DNA of 64,000 bases from Limnephilus marmoratus (GCA_917880885.1 OU862920.1:5146001-5210000); one strand, 5' to 3'; shown: positions 51,015 to 60,490, counted from the stretch's first letter. A program made the numbers and translations. Notes: generated from the sequence alone by a model not told the origin.

Positions 51015-51305
51015 TCACATTCCATTTCCCAAACTGTTACAAAAATATGGATGCCCAATTCCTACCATCCACTTCTTTCGATTCGGAATAATAACTTCCT
51101 TCTTTTGTTGAAATTCCACAGTGAATTGTAACGGGGAGAGATGCCCGACGGGATAGGATAGTTGGCCGATGTCCAAGACTTTTTCCAGGGCGAATGGCAA
51201 GGAAGACGGAACGATTGTGCTTCCATTTAACGCCCACAATTTTTTATTTCCTAATTCCATTAGCCAGCTACTGGAATTCAGATAAGAGCCCTTAATTGAG
51301 GCCAT
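51015..51305 (-). CDS. Unrecognised 96-codon open reading frame
   Basis: The minus-strand frame starts at ATG (MASIKGSYLNSSSWLMELGN) and ends at a stop before a sequence rich in AT. Composition is balanced, with hydrophobic, polar and charged residues well mixed (LDIGQLSYPVGHLSPLQF, NRKKWMVGIGHPYF). There is no signal peptide, membrane helix or motif I can name. It has no paralogue here and lies in a gap between repeats, where a host or captured exon could survive. No splice sites or promoter were confirmed. Confidence 0.25.
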   Translation of the reverse strand: MASIKGSYLNSSSWLMELGNKKLWALNGSTIVPSSLPFALEKVLDIGQLSYPVGHLSPLQFTVEFQQKKEVIIPNRKKWMVGIGHPYFCNSLGNGM

Positions 51306-51448
51306 TATTAAAATAAACTAACCGTTCGGACAAGGACACAACACATTCAAACAGCGTTCATTTTTATAGCAAAAATACGCCTCTTGTACAAAAAATATTT
51401 TTTTGTAAATAATACAAATAGTTCGGTATAAAATTTATAGATTGTACA

Positions 51449-51728
51449 TCCTACTAATATTATAAAGGTGAAAGTTTGTATGGAAGTATGAATGTTTGTT
51501 ACTCTTAAGCTCTTAGCTTAGCTCTGGCATTATTAAATTTGTTTAAAAAAATTGCAATAGGTGGCACGCGAGCTGTTTGAAAATGAATGTAATGGGTATG
51601 GAGGGGGTGGCTAGGGGGGGGGGGGGGAGTGGGGGAGAGGGGGAGTAGGGGAGGGTGGTTGGGGGGCGGAGAGGGGGGGAGTGGATACCCCCTAATACTA
51701 TGCGAGCGAAGCCGGGGGCAAAAGCTAG
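51449..51728 (+). mobile_element. Non-autonomous Helitron
   Basis: 5' end TCCTACTAATATTATAAAGG after an A; then 'gaaagtttgtatggaag', 'gtttgttactctt', 'ctctggcattattaaatttg' and a G-rich tract (51612-51690). 3' end 'gcgagcgaagccgggggcaaaag' and CTAG (51725-51728), followed by T. It is the cleanest Helitron copy in the window, and its 3' end is nearly the same as that at 5740-5772. Confidence 0.85.
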
Positions 51729-51884
51729 TTATAAATAAAATATATTTCACTCGTCAAAATAACAAATATGAATAAGTTTTAAGATTGATAATGAATGTCA
51801 CGGATGTATTGTTACATAATTGTAAAATGTTTTCATCGCTTTTAATGATTTTACGTTCACTTGTGAAAAAAAAAGTTTATTTAT
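51729..51884. other. AT-rich spacer
   Basis: Short AT-rich spacer with a (TTTA)n run at 51877-51890. Confidence 0.4.
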
Positions 51885-52125
51885 TTATTGAAATGAAAAC
51901 TTCTATAGCACCGTTGTGATTTGAAACTCGATGAAACGAAAAATAGCGACACTAAAAACACGCATACACATGCATCTATAGGATTTAGCCTTCGAGAGAA
52001 TGAGATAGAATAATCGGTCTCCTCTTTGGGCGGTGCTTCGTAGCCTCCCCATTCTTTAGTTTTAGTCTACTTTAGTTTTCTGAAGATTTCATTTCTACCG
52101 CGTGTTTTTTACACTTTTCTAATGT
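51885..52125 (-). mobile_element. T1-family element, interior 1, near complete
   Basis: Starts 'gaaatgaaaacttctatagcaccgttgtgatttgaaactcg', passes 'gcgacactaaaaacacgcatacac', 'cgagagaatgagatagaataatcggtctcc' and 'gcggtgcttcgtagcctcccc', and ends 'agatttcatttctaccgcgtgttttttacac'. It serves as the reference for the other interior-1 copies. Confidence 0.75.
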
Positions 52126-52569
52126 GTGTCGATTTGCTACTGTATTGACTTGTCATGTAACAAAAACATATTTATGTTTTATTTATTTATTAATCTCAAG
52201 TTAGCTCACATCGTCGTGTGTGCGAATAATTTTAGAAACCTTATGTAATTTTTCATTTATTGGCAAACATAATTTACAATTTTTTTTCTTATTCAAACTC
52301 TGCAAATTCACTTTGTGGAATCATTTTATAATTAAATGCAAACAAATCATTTTTTAATACACCACTATTTAATCAAGTTACCTATAAAAAAAAACATTTT
52401 TTAATCTCAGTAATTTTCGTTCATTACCTTGTTATAAAATTAAACCGCATGTTACATACGAAATTTCTGGGTGCTTGATATCATCCTTTTTGGTAATTTA
52501 ATTTGCTTTGCATTTTTGTCCCATATCCGTGTTTCTCGTGATTGTACTTTATTTTTCTTTTCAGTTTCT
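52126..52569. other. Intergenic, nothing recognised
   Basis: AT-rich; no gene or repeat recognised. Confidence 0.4.
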
Positions 52570-52795
52570 TAGATGCCTATGCGTTGCTAAACCATTCACC
52601 CGATTGATTGAGATGAAACTTTTGAAACAAAAAAGATTTGATGTGCGCATGCCCGCGATGGTTTCTATGTACTTATAATAATGAGTTCTGGCATCATGAA
52701 ATTAGGCGTTGATAACCATTCATCCGATTGCGATGAAACTTTGGGGATTTGATGTACGCATGATTTCTATATACTACGGTTTTTTTTTTTTACAT
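52570..52795 (+). repeat. Helitron-internal repeat, two tandem copies
   Basis: 'gcgttgctaaaccattcacccgattg.ttgagatgaaactttt..gatttgatgtgcgcatg' occurs at about 52580-52655 and again, slightly shorter, at 52710-52765, with 'gagttctggcatcatgaaatta' between. Related blocks are at 53388-53455 and 58435-58520. These belong to the Helitron family with 'gagctctggcattatg'; the ends are not present. Confidence 0.5.
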
Positions 52796-53395
52796 TAACT
52801 CCACACAGAAGGCCCTGAGGGAAATTATTTCCCTCAGGGCCTATGTCATCTGGGATGCTGTGTGAAGGGTCTTTTTGAGGAGAGGAAGGAATGAACATTG
52901 GTCTTGAAGAGACCCACGTTGTAGGATGGAGGAAACACAGAGGCCGGCAAATCATTCCACAGCCGAGCTGTTGAACACAAGAACGAGTCGAAGAAACGAC
53001 CCGTTCTCATGTGACAAATGTCAACCGTGTACAAATATTAGGCACGCGATTGGCGTGTTTCCCGACTATGCACCGGTGCCGAAGGGATCAATGATGCTAG
53101 TTCCTCGGAGCATCTTCCATTGTAATACCGGTAGAACAAGGATAGCATTCCCACCCGACGCCTGTGCTCTAAAGATTTCAATCTGTCTGTTAAGATGTGA
53201 GAATCTATCAAACGGACGGCCCGTTTCTGCACAGAGTCGAGGGTATTTTCCAGGTATTTTGGAGCTCCAGACCAGAGGTGGCTGCCAAATTCAACCGTGG
53301 GGCGCACTTGTGATTTGTACAGGGTTAGCAGTTGTGTACTATTAAAGTATCTGCGGGCCCTGTACAGTACGCGCAGTTTTTGGGAGGCATTATGA
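52796..53395 (-). pseudogene. LINE reverse transcriptase C-terminus with 3' stem-loop
   Basis: Minus strand from about 53380: LTLYKSQVRPTVEFGSHLWS, GAPKYLENTLDSVQKRAVRL, RRRVGMLSLFYRYYNGRCSE and EELASLIPSAPVHSRETRQS. After a frameshift near 53035 comes GRFFDSFLCSTARLWNDLPA and SVFPPSYNVGLFK, then the stop. This is the C-terminal part of a CR1/jockey-like LINE. The short 3' UTR ends in a perfect stem-loop (16-bp arms AGGCCCTGAGGGAAAT, 52810-52842) and GGAGTTAATGTAAAAAA. The family's 3'-only copies are at 7935, 27863 and 61865. Non-functional. Confidence 0.8.
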
Positions 53396-53619
53396 AATTA
53401 TGCGTTGCTAACCCATTCATCCAATGCAATGAAACTTTAGGGATTTATATGAGATGGTTTATATATAATATAATATAAAATGGAAGGTTAATATATAATA
53501 TTACATAACATAAATAAAAACTAATTCTGAAGGTTATTCTTAAAGTTTCGTTGAGAACCAGCACTTATTTTATTCTTAAGAAACTAAATATTTCTAAAGT
53601 GAAGAAATTGTATTAAAAA
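53396..53619. other. Spacer with Helitron-family block
   Basis: 'gcgttgctaacccattcatcc' at 53402 belongs to the Helitron repeat; the remainder is AT-rich. Confidence 0.4.
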
Positions 53620-54106
53620 ATATCATGCTTCATCAATTTAAAAATACACACAAGTTTGAAGAACGAATTAGCACTAGAGCCAGAGTCACATGTAAAATCT
53701 TTTAACATCCCAGTTTGTCAAACTTCTTATGGGCAAAGAAGTTTTAAATATAATGCTACAAATCTATTCAATTCTCTACCTACTGACATTAGAAACACGC
53801 TAACCAAAAGGTCATTAAGCAAAATTATTGATTATCTCCAATAAACATCCATCACGAGTATTTCATAACACATTTACATTTATGCCCACTGTATGTATAT
53901 ATGTACACAATGCACTTCATACATTTACATTAGACTAAGTTTCACTTGCCTTTTTTATTATCATTTATCAGAAACCTTTTTGTCCAATTGAAATTCAATA
54001 GCTTCAAAATTATTTTGTCTTAATCTTCTACATTCATATTTGAATTGTATAATGTAAAAAAATACTGATTTTATTTTCTTTTTATAACTGTCATTGTCAT
54101 ATTATG
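53620..54106 (+). pseudogene. LINE C-terminus and 3' UTR, target of the LTR element
   Basis: The plus-strand frame carries FNIPVCQTSYGQRSFKYNAT, NLFNSLPTDIRN and a stop at 53842-53844 (…IDYLQ). This is the final segment of a jockey-like LINE reverse transcriptase. The 3' UTR continues to 54106, where the LTR retrotransposon is inserted with TTATG duplicated, and resumes at 58298 up to about 58430. Only the last ~60 codons of the coding region are present; it is a dead, 5'-truncated copy. Confidence 0.65.
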
Positions 54107-54381
54107 TGTGATATATGCAATTATATCGCATTTGTATCTATGTAGTAATTCGGGAATGCTCGGGTCGCCGAACATTGCCGATCGGGCATACGAGCCGGGA
54201 CAGCGGTCCGGTGTACGGCCGCGGCCAGAACCATTCTAACTTCCAGTATAATCAGTCGCTACCGAGACAAATAATATTACTTATTGAATCCATTGTACTC
54301 TTACAATAAAGACGAGAACTTACGTTTAACATATTTATTATTATTGTGTGGCTAGTGTGGCCACAATAAAAGTACATTACA
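54107..54381 (+). repeat. 5' LTR (275 bp)
   Basis: Begins TGTGATATATGCAATTATAT and ends AAAAGTACATTACA (TG...CA ends). It contains AATAAA at 54306-54311 and at 54365-54370 as possible poly(A) signals and a GC-rich middle (54168-54225). Identical to the 3' LTR as read. Confidence 0.95.
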
Positions 54382-54382
54382 A

Positions 54383-54400
54383 TTGGCGCAGCCGTATTAA
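54383..54400 (+). promoter_or_regulatory. Primer-binding site
   Basis: TGGCGCAGCCG starts two bases after the 5' LTR. TGGCGCAG(T/C)CG pairs with the 3' end of tRNA-Ser, the primer type used by 17.6/297/gypsy-group elements. Ten of the first eleven bases fit that pattern. Confidence 0.65.
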
Positions 54401-54915
54401 AGTACAATATTGGATTACCAAATTGGATCACAAAAAAAAAAATTACCAAAGCGGGGAGAGCTAAGTCACCCCGAAAAATTTTTCAAGGCTACCTACAGCC
54501 GAGGCGGAACATTGGAGTATTTTTTGGGTTTGTCTGACCGAGTGAAAGGACCGGCAGAACAAACCGAGGATATCTCTGGCTATTCCTGGAGCCACAGTCA
54601 GAGTTCTGGAGTACCATCCAAGGGTACTCAGAAGCAAGAGGCGGTGGTCGTTTTTGGGGCTCAACAGAGCCTTTCCACGAAGGTGAAGTTCCGAGGGAGT
54701 GCCGAGGGAAGGCATTACAAGGCAAACAGTGCTAGTGTCGAGGAAGGTCACTCACTCATCAAGAGGAAACAATCTGGAGACGTTGCAACCGCAATTTCTA
54801 AGATAGGTTTTTCTTTTCTTTCTTGTGGAGGATTTGTCTGGGTTTTTTGTAATTTTTTCCGGGGTAGTATTGTTGTCGTAGCTTCGCGTGATTATTTTTT
54901 TTTCCTTTTGTGAAG
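54401..54915 (+). other. 5' untranslated leader of the LTR element
   Basis: About 0.5 kb between the PBS and the Gag start. An overlapping frame runs through it but lacks an ATG and resembles nothing in Gag; it ends in TGA at 54911-54913, three bases before the Gag ATG. It may carry packaging signals, as leaders of LTR elements do. Confidence 0.5.
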
Positions 54916-57822
54916 ATGGAATCGGCGAGAATTCCACCGTTCTCTCACATAAACGGAGATTGGGATGTGTTTCAACTCAGATTAGAGCAGTTTCTCGTGT
55001 TACATGATGACATTACCGAGATTAAGAAAAAGGCTTATCTGATAAACTCGCTTGAAACGGAGACCTTGACTCTTCTGTCCAACTTATGTTTCCCGATTAA
55101 AATCACAGATGTTACGTTTGAGAAATTAATTGAGTTGCTAAAAAAACATTGTGGTAAATGTAGATCTCTTTTTCAAGAGCGGGAATCATTTTTCCAAGCT
55201 AAACAGAATCATAACGAATCGATAAGGGATTTCGCCGCAAGAATTCGAGGGCTCAGCTCATTCTGTCAGTTCGGAAACAGGCTGGAGGATAATCTTGTAG
55301 ACGTGTTTGCAATCGGTCTACTTCCGGGCCCTGTACGGGTAAAATTGTTTGTTGAAGGGCCTAAACAAAACTTTAATCAACTAGTTGAACTTGCAGTGAC
55401 CGCGAAAGGTCCTGAGGTCGATTCAATCAAGATGAAGTTGGAAGTAAATTCGGTAAAGGAATTTGGAAGATCGGCTTCTCCGGCGCGAGAAATAAATTCG
55501 GTAAAGAGATTTGGAAAATCGGCTTCTCCGGCGCGAAAACTTTATTATCGGTCGAATAGTTCCGATTCATGTAGGTCGAATAAACAAGTTAAAACCGGTT
55601 CATCACTAAAAAAGTGTAAGATCTGTGGGAAATCAAATCATGACACTCATAACTGTAAGTTTAAGCAAGCTAAATGTTATTCTTGCGGTAAATTGGGTCA
55701 TTTACAGAGATTTTGTAAAAACGGGTCAGTAAAATCAGTTATGAATTGTAATAATGAAAATATTGAAAATGTAGCTTTTGTTAAGGCAATCAAGGCACAA
55801 TTGAAATTAAATGGGAAATCCTTCGAAGCGATGATTGATTCAGGATCATCAGTTTGTGTCATTCCGGAGACATTGTTTTGTAAACATTTCAGTAATATAG
55901 AGTTGTCACCCGAAACACGAAAAATTTCAGGTTACGACGGGAATATGTTGACTGTTGTGGGTAATGCAAATTTCAAGGTCGAATACAATAATCTAGTTAG
56001 GTTAATAACCTTTGTCGTTGTAACAAGCGGTTCGGAAATGATTGTGGGAAGAGATTTCATGGAAATCTTTAACCTCAACATTGTTTCAAAACAAAATTCT
56101 ATTAATTCGGTTTCGTTCGCGAATAGGAACAAATTTCAGAAAATGGGGAACGTAAAACCATATTTTTCAGGGTATGGAAGTTCTAATCTTAGGGAATATA
56201 AAACCATGTTTAAAGGGCATGGTAGTTCATCTGCAAATAAAAGGAATGTAAAACCTTATTTAAAGAATACGGTAGTTCAGTTGCAAAGATTACTTTCTGA
56301 GAAACCGATGAAATCAGGTGGAAACCAGGCAGATTTTCTGTCTCGGTTTCTGTTAAAGAACAAAGTTGAGAATTCTAAGGTAGAATTTAAAGATTACTGC
56401 GGTTCAGATTTCGTAAGTTTTGTTAGCAATTGTGAACATCTTGACGTTAATTCGATTAGGGAAGCCACTAAAGTAGATACGGTCATTCAAGGCGTAATGA
56501 CGTGTTTAAGGCAAGGGTGGCCCAAACGTGTTAAACGCGAGGAGGAATTATGGAAATTCTGGATAAAAAGGAACGAACTTTCGATTGTTAAGGATTGTTT
56601 ATTTTGGCAACATAGAATTATTGTTCCAAGTTCGTTGCATAAAAAAGTGTTAGAGCTCGTGCATCGTTCACACTTAGGTATTGTTAAGATGAAAGGGTTA
56701 GCAAAGGGTTATTTCTGGTGGTCATCGCTGAGCAAAGATTTAGAGAAAATTGTTCAGGAATGTCCAGAATGCGCGTCGACGAAACAATCTCCGCCAAAGA
56801 GTCAATTATCGGTATGGCCTAATTCTGGGAAGGTCTGGAGTAGGCTACACCTGGATTATAGTGGACCGCTGGCAGGGAAAATGTTTCTGGTCATCTGCGA
56901 CTCATTCACTAAATGGGTTGACTGTATTGAAGTTCAAAGGGCAGATTCAGCTAATACTATATTTGAATTGAGGAAATTATTTTCAAATTTTGGCTACCCT
57001 GAACTCATAGTGTCAGATAACGGAACTTGTTTTACGAGTGAAATTTTCCAACAGTTTCTTCGGGAAAACAATATTAAATTCATGTCATCTCCAGTTATGC
57101 ACCCAAAAAGTAATGGGATCGCTGAAAATTCAGTGAAAACTACTAAGAGTTTTCTTAAAAAACTTATGGTAGGAAATAAATTTCAGGTTGATTACAAGGA
57201 TAAATTGTTACATTTTTTGTCCGATTATAGAAATACTCCACATTGTACGACGGGAGTCGAGCCAGCAGTTTTATTGTTTGGTAGGAAACTTAGATCTACT
57301 TTTGACAGTCTCATTCCGAAAGAGAATGAACGGGTTGTGTCAAAACAACATGATTTGGCGAATAAGAATATTGAGGCAAATCAACGTAAACAATCTAAGT
57401 ATTATGGTGGTGTAAAAACAAGAAATTTTATTGTGGGACAAAAATGTTTAGTTAAAGATTTCAGGAAGAATAATAAATTTACATGGGTAAAGGGAATTGT
57501 TACAGATAAAATTGGAAAAAAATTATATTTGGTAAAAACTTGTGATTCTCAATTAATTTGGAAACGTCATGTGGATCAGATGAGGAACTTATCAGTGTCT
57601 TGGAGTGATGTTGAGTCAGATTTGCCAGATTCCGCGTCTGATGACACGAGGACTGAGCACTCTGAGAAAGAGTTATCCAATCTGTGGAGTGAGTTAACGG
57701 TGTTTTCTCCTGATTTCAGATTTGCGGAGGGAGGAGAGAGGTCACCGGAGGTCACAGACACGGCAATCGCTGGTCCAAGTCAAAGTTCAAATCCCTGGTT
57801 GGGGAGACTCCGCCCAAGATAG
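54916..57822 (+). CDS. Gag-protease-integrase polyprotein with reverse transcriptase/RNase H deleted
   Basis: One open frame of 968 codons from ATG at 54916 (MESARIPPFSHINGDWDVFQ). Residues ~1-190: Gag-like capsid region. Residues ~195-220: two copies of NSVK.FG.SASPAR. Residues 234-265: two zinc knuckles, CKICGKSNHDTHNC and CYSCGKLGHLQRFC. Protease follows, with active site IDSGSS (Asp308) and IVGRDF near 380. Residues ~405-455 are a repetitive linker (NVKPY..). Then comes NQADFLSRF, the very end of an RNase H domain, so the reverse transcriptase and nearly all of RNase H are missing. Integrase is complete: HRSHLG...CPECASTK zinc site, then catalytic Asp647, Asp701 and Glu737 (DD35E), and a basic C-terminus. 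No frameshift or stop. Gag-Pol fusion in one frame is known in several Gypsy lineages. Because replication enzymes are missing, it could act only alongside a complete relative. Confidence 0.9.
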   Translation: MESARIPPFSHINGDWDVFQLRLEQFLVLHDDITEIKKKAYLINSLETETLTLLSNLCFPIKITDVTFEKLIELLKKHCGKCRSLFQERESFFQAKQNHNESIRDFAARIRGLSSFCQFGNRLEDNLVDVFAIGLLPGPVRVKLFVEGPKQNFNQLVELAVTAKGPEVDSIKMKLEVNSVKEFGRSASPAREINSVKRFGKSASPARKLYYRSNSSDSCRSNKQVKTGSSLKKCKICGKSNHDTHNCKFKQAKCYSCGKLGHLQRFCKNGSVKSVMNCNNENIENVAFVKAIKAQLKLNGKSFEAMIDSGSSVCVIPETLFCKHFSNIELSPETRKISGYDGNMLTVVGNANFKVEYNNLVRLITFVVVTSGSEMIVGRDFMEIFNLNIVSKQNSINSVSFANRNKFQKMGNVKPYFSGYGSSNLREYKTMFKGHGSSSANKRNVKPYLKNTVVQLQRLLSEKPMKSGGNQADFLSRFLLKNKVENSKVEFKDYCGSDFVSFVSNCEHLDVNSIREATKVDTVIQGVMTCLRQGWPKRVKREEELWKFWIKRNELSIVKDCLFWQHRIIVPSSLHKKVLELVHRSHLGIVKMKGLAKGYFWWSSLSKDLEKIVQECPECASTKQSPPKSQLSVWPNSGKVWSRLHLDYSGPLAGKMFLVICDSFTKWVDCIEVQRADSANTIFELRKLFSNFGYPELIVSDNGTCFTSEIFQQFLRENNIKFMSSPVMHPKSNGIAENSVKTTKSFLKKLMVGNKFQVDYKDKLLHFLSDYRNTPHCTTGVEPAVLLFGRKLRSTFDSLIPKENERVVSKQHDLANKNIEANQRKQSKYYGGVKTRNFIVGQKCLVKDFRKNNKFTWVKGIVTDKIGKKLYLVKTCDSQLIWKRHVDQMRNLSVSWSDVESDLPDSASDDTRTEHSEKELSNLWSELTVFSPDFRFAEGGERSPEVTDTAIAGPSQSSNPWLGRLRPR
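56110..56345 (+). other. Junction where reverse transcriptase/RNase H is missing
   Basis: Protease-side sequence gives way to a linker with repeated 'ggaa.gtaaaacc.tattt' units (56149, 56246) and 'gg.agttc' motifs, then 'caggcagattttctgtctcgg' (QADFLSR), which is RNase H C-terminal sequence. About 2 kb of expected coding sequence is absent with the frame preserved. The short repeats are possible scars of template switching. Confidence 0.7.
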
Positions 57823-58006
57823 TCCACAAGGAAGGAACGGAAAGCCTTCTAACTTAATATAATTTTGTGTGAAATATTAATAATGATGTGTTTATGAAAA
57901 AACATTATAAGAACTTGAGTGAAATATCAGTATAATATTTACAGTGTTTGAATTATATAGAATCATGAAATACTTGAAATACTTAAATATGTAGTGACTG
58001 ATTTAC
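57823..58006 (+). other. 3' untranslated region of the LTR element
   Basis: AT-rich 180 bp between the stop codon and the polypurine tract; no frame. No space for an envelope gene. Confidence 0.7.
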
Positions 58007-58017
58007 AGGGGGAAGGG
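58007..58017 (+). promoter_or_regulatory. Polypurine tract
   Basis: AGGGGGAAGGG directly before the TG of the 3' LTR, the usual site for plus-strand DNA priming in LTR elements. Confidence 0.85.
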
Positions 58018-58292
58018 TGTGATATATGCAATTATATCGCATTTGTATCTATGTAGTAATTCGGGAATGCTCGGGTCGCCGAACATTGCCGATCGGGCAT
58101 ACGAGCCGGGACAGCGGTCCGGTGTACGGCCGCGGCCAGAACCATTCTAACTTCCAGTATAATCAGTCGCTACCGAGACAAATAATATTACTTATTGAAT
58201 CCATTGTACTCTTACAATAAAGACGAGAACTTACGTTTAACATATTTATTATTATTGTGTGGCTAGTGTGGCCACAATAAAAGTACATTACA
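58018..58292 (+). repeat. 3' LTR (275 bp)
   Basis: Same sequence as 54107-54381 by direct reading, followed by the TTATG target duplication (58293-58297). Confidence 0.95.
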
Positions 58293-58297
58293 TTATG

Positions 58298-58544
58298 TAA
58301 ACAAAAACCTAGATAACAACCACTCTGTAAATTGCCATCTTAAAAAGGCGTTTCACGCCTAGTGAGATGGGCAATACGATATTACTGTAATCAAATGTAA
58401 TATTAAAATAAATAAATTCAGTAATAATAGTGAGCTCTGGCGTCTGAAATTATGCGTTGCTAAACCGTTCATTCAAACTTTGGTGATTTGTTGTGAGCAC
58501 GCCCGCGAAGTTTTCTATGTTTAAATACTTATTAAAAAGCTTTC
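58298..58544 (+). other. Remainder of LINE 3' UTR and a Helitron-family block
   Basis: 'aaaggcgtttcacgcctagtgag' contains the stem GGCGTTTCACGCC (58347-58359). 'aataaataaattcagtaata' marks the LINE tail (58406-58425). 'gagctctggcgtctgaaattatgcgttgctaaaccgttc' (58431 on) is a Helitron-family internal block. Confidence 0.5.
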
Positions 58545-59893
58545 CAAACTTGGCAATAAAGGGAACCTATTAGTCTGGTTTAAGAATTACTTATTAAGGC
58601 GTCAGTTAACTGTCCGTTTATATGATTATTTTATCTTACACATTTGAAGCTACCAGTGGCGTACCCCAAGGTTCGCATCTCGGTCCTATACTTTTTAATT
58701 TATTTATTAACGACGTAACTAAATATTCACCCATGTTCTTATTTTAATGTTTGCAGATGATATGAAGTTATACAAAATTATTCATAATATTGAGGACAGT
58801 GTATCCCTACAATCTAATCTAAATTGCTTTTCCGATTGGTGTTTTAAAAACAAATTAATTCTCAATGTAAAAAAATGCCAAGTTATGAGATTCCACAGGA
58901 AAAAAAACCCATTGCTTTTCACTTACTTTCTCAATGATCAACTTTATTATCTGTTGTTGAAATAAGAGACCTTGATATTACTTTTGACACTAAATTAACT
59001 TTTATTAAACATATTAATAATATATCCGGTAAAGCTATGCAAATGTTGGGATTTATCTTACGAATTTCGAAGGATTTAAAAAATTTTAAAACTGTCAAAC
59101 TACTGTACACTTCTCTTGTTAGAAGCCAACTAGAATTTAATTCCACCATTTGGAATCCATATTACAGTACACATGAATATTCCCTTGAGCGTGTCCAACA
59201 TAAATTCTTAGGTCACTTTAATTTTAAATTGGGAATATCAATTGAAAACATTAATTACTTCTCCCTGTTACAACTACTAGGACTTGATACATTAAAAGAA
59301 AGAAGAATTTGTTCTGATTTATTTTATTTATTTAAAATTGTTAATAACTTGTTGAACTCTCCTGAACTTCTTTCGTTAATATGTTTTCATGTACCGAGTA
59401 GATCAGTTCGTCACAAATTACCTTACCATTGTAATAATACAGGATCTAATGCTAAATTATATAACATGTATAATTATGTAACAAATATGTTGTTGATGAT
59501 ATGATAAATATTGAAAGATTATCAACATACAAAAATTATTTAATTAAAGCTGTTTGTCAGCGCATCTCAGTTAGATTATAATCTAATTTACTTTGTATGT
59601 TTATATTCTTCATCAATGCTTATTCTAGAATTTTTAAATTTATTACTACTTATTTTACGTAGTAATTTTTTAGTTACAGTTTAGTACACATTCATGTATA
59701 TGAAGTTTTCTTTTCTTCATGTTTGTATTTATAATAGCTTACTATTTTTGCTTTATACTCTCACTTCAATAATGTGCTCTTTAATTTTTTGTTATATTAT
59801 TTTTTTTTTCTTAACTATGTATATTCTTTCAAATTATTGGAATTCCCATGTAAAAGCCGTTAATCGGCGTTAATTCATAATAAATAAATAAAT
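58545..59893 (+). pseudogene. Jockey-type LINE reverse transcriptase, 3' two-thirds, frameshifted
   Basis: Plus strand in several frames: SGVPQGSHLGPILFNLFIND (58651-58715, the conserved palm block), FADDMKLY (58750 on, catalytic box intact), WCFKNKLILNVKKCQVMRFH, then after another break FKTVKLLYTSLVRSQLEFNS and TIWNPYYSTHEYSLERVQHKF. The end is a stop at about 59502. At least three frame breaks make it non-functional. The 3' UTR ends with a small stem (gccgttaatcggc, 59859-59871) and an (AATA)n tail at 59877-59893. Endonuclease and ORF1 are missing. Related fragment: 18466-19037. Confidence 0.8.
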
Positions 59894-59897
59894 ATAT

Positions 59898-60199
59898 ACT
59901 GGTGAGTCCTGGCATTATGAAATTTGAGCTGTTTGAAAACTGAATGCACCGGGACTGAATGTATGGAATGCGGGAGGGAGGAGGGGTACTTGGGAGGGGG
60001 GTTCGCGGGACGGGGAAGCGGGAGAGGGAAATGGGGATAAGGAAGGAGGAGAAGGCGGAGTGGGAACGCATGAGGGGAAGGCGACGCGGTAGAGGAAGGG
60101 GAGGCAGAAGGGAAATGAGACTGAATGAGGGAAAGGATAAGCAGGGCAAAAAAAATTCTCTATTAAGTGGCATGGCAACGCATGCCGGGAAATCGCTAG
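59898..60199 (+). mobile_element. Non-autonomous Helitron, 5'-incomplete
   Basis: 'gagtcctggcattatgaaatttgagctgtttg', a purine-rich tract (59970-60125), the hairpin GGCATGgcaacgCATGCC and CTAG (60196-60199) with T next. The 5' TC end is missing or replaced by the LINE tail. A run of ~20 A follows at 60217-60236. Confidence 0.75.
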
Positions 60200-60261
60200 T
60201 TGTAAATAAAAATACAAAAAAAAAAAAAAAAAAAACAAATATGGTTAATACATAACGTGAA

Positions 60262-60490
60262 ATAAAAATGCAGTTCACACGCGGTAGATGTGAAACTTTC
60301 AGAAAACTAAAGTAGAGTTTTTAAACTACGAATCACCAAACTTAGAAGAGCCTATTATTCTATCACATTCTCTCGCAAGCTTAATCATATAGATTTACAG
60401 ACGTACGTGTTTCTCTATTTTTCGTGTCGCTTTTTCGTTTCGTCAAGTTTCATATCACAACGGTGCTAAAGAAGTTTTCACTTAAAAAAA
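60262..60490 (+). mobile_element. T1-family element, interior 1, slightly shortened
   Basis: 'gcagttcacacgcggtagatgtgaaactttcagaaaactaaagtag' to 'tcatatcacaacggtgctaaagaagttttcactt'. The middle lacks the 'gaagcaccgcacaaagaggag' block. Otherwise colinear with 51885-52125 in the opposite orientation. Confidence 0.7.

Larger units (their letters stand above)
54107..58292 (+). mobile_element. Gypsy-type LTR retrotransposon lacking reverse transcriptase, young insertion
   Basis: A 4186-bp element with 275-bp LTRs at both ends, a 5-bp target duplication (TTATG at 54102-54106 and 58293-58297), a primer-binding site, one long Gag-protease-integrase frame and a polypurine tract. The two LTRs show no difference by eye, so the insertion is recent. 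Reverse transcriptase and RNase H are absent, so replication must have depended on another copy's enzymes. No env-like frame. Confidence 0.95.

Noticed and set aside
54410..54913. 167-codon open frame upstream of the Gag start
   Set aside because: It starts at TTG with no ATG, has no Gag-like motif, and lies in the leader of the LTR element. Best read as non-coding.
57823..58006. Envelope gene of the LTR element
   Set aside because: Only ~180 bp lie between the stop codon and the polypurine tract, without an open frame.
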